Assembly (NCBI GenBank): GCA_016191015.1
Contig: JACPPM010000050.1
Coordinates: 1 to 44,214 of the forward strand
Direction of reading: 5' to 3'
DNA length: 44,214 bases
Source of the DNA: Acidobacteriota bacterium
GTDB lineage: Bacteria > Acidobacteriota > CAIWXX01
Below the pieces are notes generated by a model. The model saw only the letters and a program-made list of their open reading frames with translations, did not search any database and was not told the DNA's origin. The translations under genes and the position numbers were made by a program. Shown one piece after another: positions 44,171 to 44,214 of the stretch. The stretch's first letter is position 1; each line of letters opens with the position of its first letter.

Positions 44171-44214
44171 CAGGATCCGCGCAGGGCGTCCTGGATTCGC
44201 GCGGCAGTCCTCAG

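Overview
This is a 44.2 kb piece of a GC-rich bacterial chromosome. The gene families suggest Acidobacteriota (Thermoanaerobaculia or Polarisedimenticolia-like) or a neighbouring phylum. The signs are several membrane-anchored Ser/Thr kinases with long TPR tails, an ECF sigma factor translationally next to a kinase, SBBP/IPT secreted propellers, PhoMet-type outer-membrane barrels and a TPR-CHAT protein. The taxonomy is inferred from gene content only. No rRNA, tRNA, CRISPR array, transposase or phage gene was recognised.

Layout. (1) 1-1.6 kb: a palindromic intergenic repeat, a small HEAGH membrane protein, a fragment of an SBBP-repeat gene, and a ribbon-helix-helix/MazF toxin-antitoxin pair behind a near-consensus promoter. 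(2) 1.7-5.4 kb: two exported beta-propeller proteins on the minus strand, one with seven SBBP repeats and an IPT/TIG end. (3) 5.7-12.8 kb: ECF sigma, TPR kinase, TPR kinase on the plus strand. This sigma lacks the usual acidic residues of region 2.2 and has Thr/Ser instead, as in kinase-activated ECF43-type sigma factors. (4) 13.2-15.0 kb: a LytS/LytTR two-component pair. (5) 15.2-18.5 kb: a Zn/Mn uptake operon (His/Cys-rich exported peptide, outer-membrane barrel, ZnuA-like binding protein, ZnuB-like permease) with no ATPase gene. (6) 18.5-23.2 kb: an inverted repeat built from ATCTGCG words, an outer-membrane barrel, and a third kinase whose periplasmic end resembles an NTF2/SnoaL fold. (7) 23.5-28.1 kb: two exported propeller/IPT proteins, a cohesin-like protein and a separate dockerin ORF, then a cluster of perfect hairpins. 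(8) 28.3-34.9 kb: two tandem M36/M4-like secreted metallopeptidases, divergent from an ECF sigma/anti-sigma pair whose anti-sigma carries a propeller-like extracytoplasmic domain. (9) 35.1-44.2 kb: a TPR-CHAT protease-like protein co-transcribed with a FlgO/TolB-TPR protein that looks like a receptor kinase without its kinase domain, two tiny overlapping ORFs at its 5' end, and a divergent fourth TPR kinase.

Common theme: the window is dominated by envelope signalling (four TPR kinases, one kinase-less relative, two ECF sigmas, one two-component system) interleaved with exported proteins. The best candidates for undescribed biology are the kinase-less receptor/CHAT operon, the ECF sigma with a putative phospho-switch beside two TPR kinases, and the split cohesin/dockerin pair next to a hairpin-bounded element. 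All functions come from reading motifs by eye; no database search was possible.
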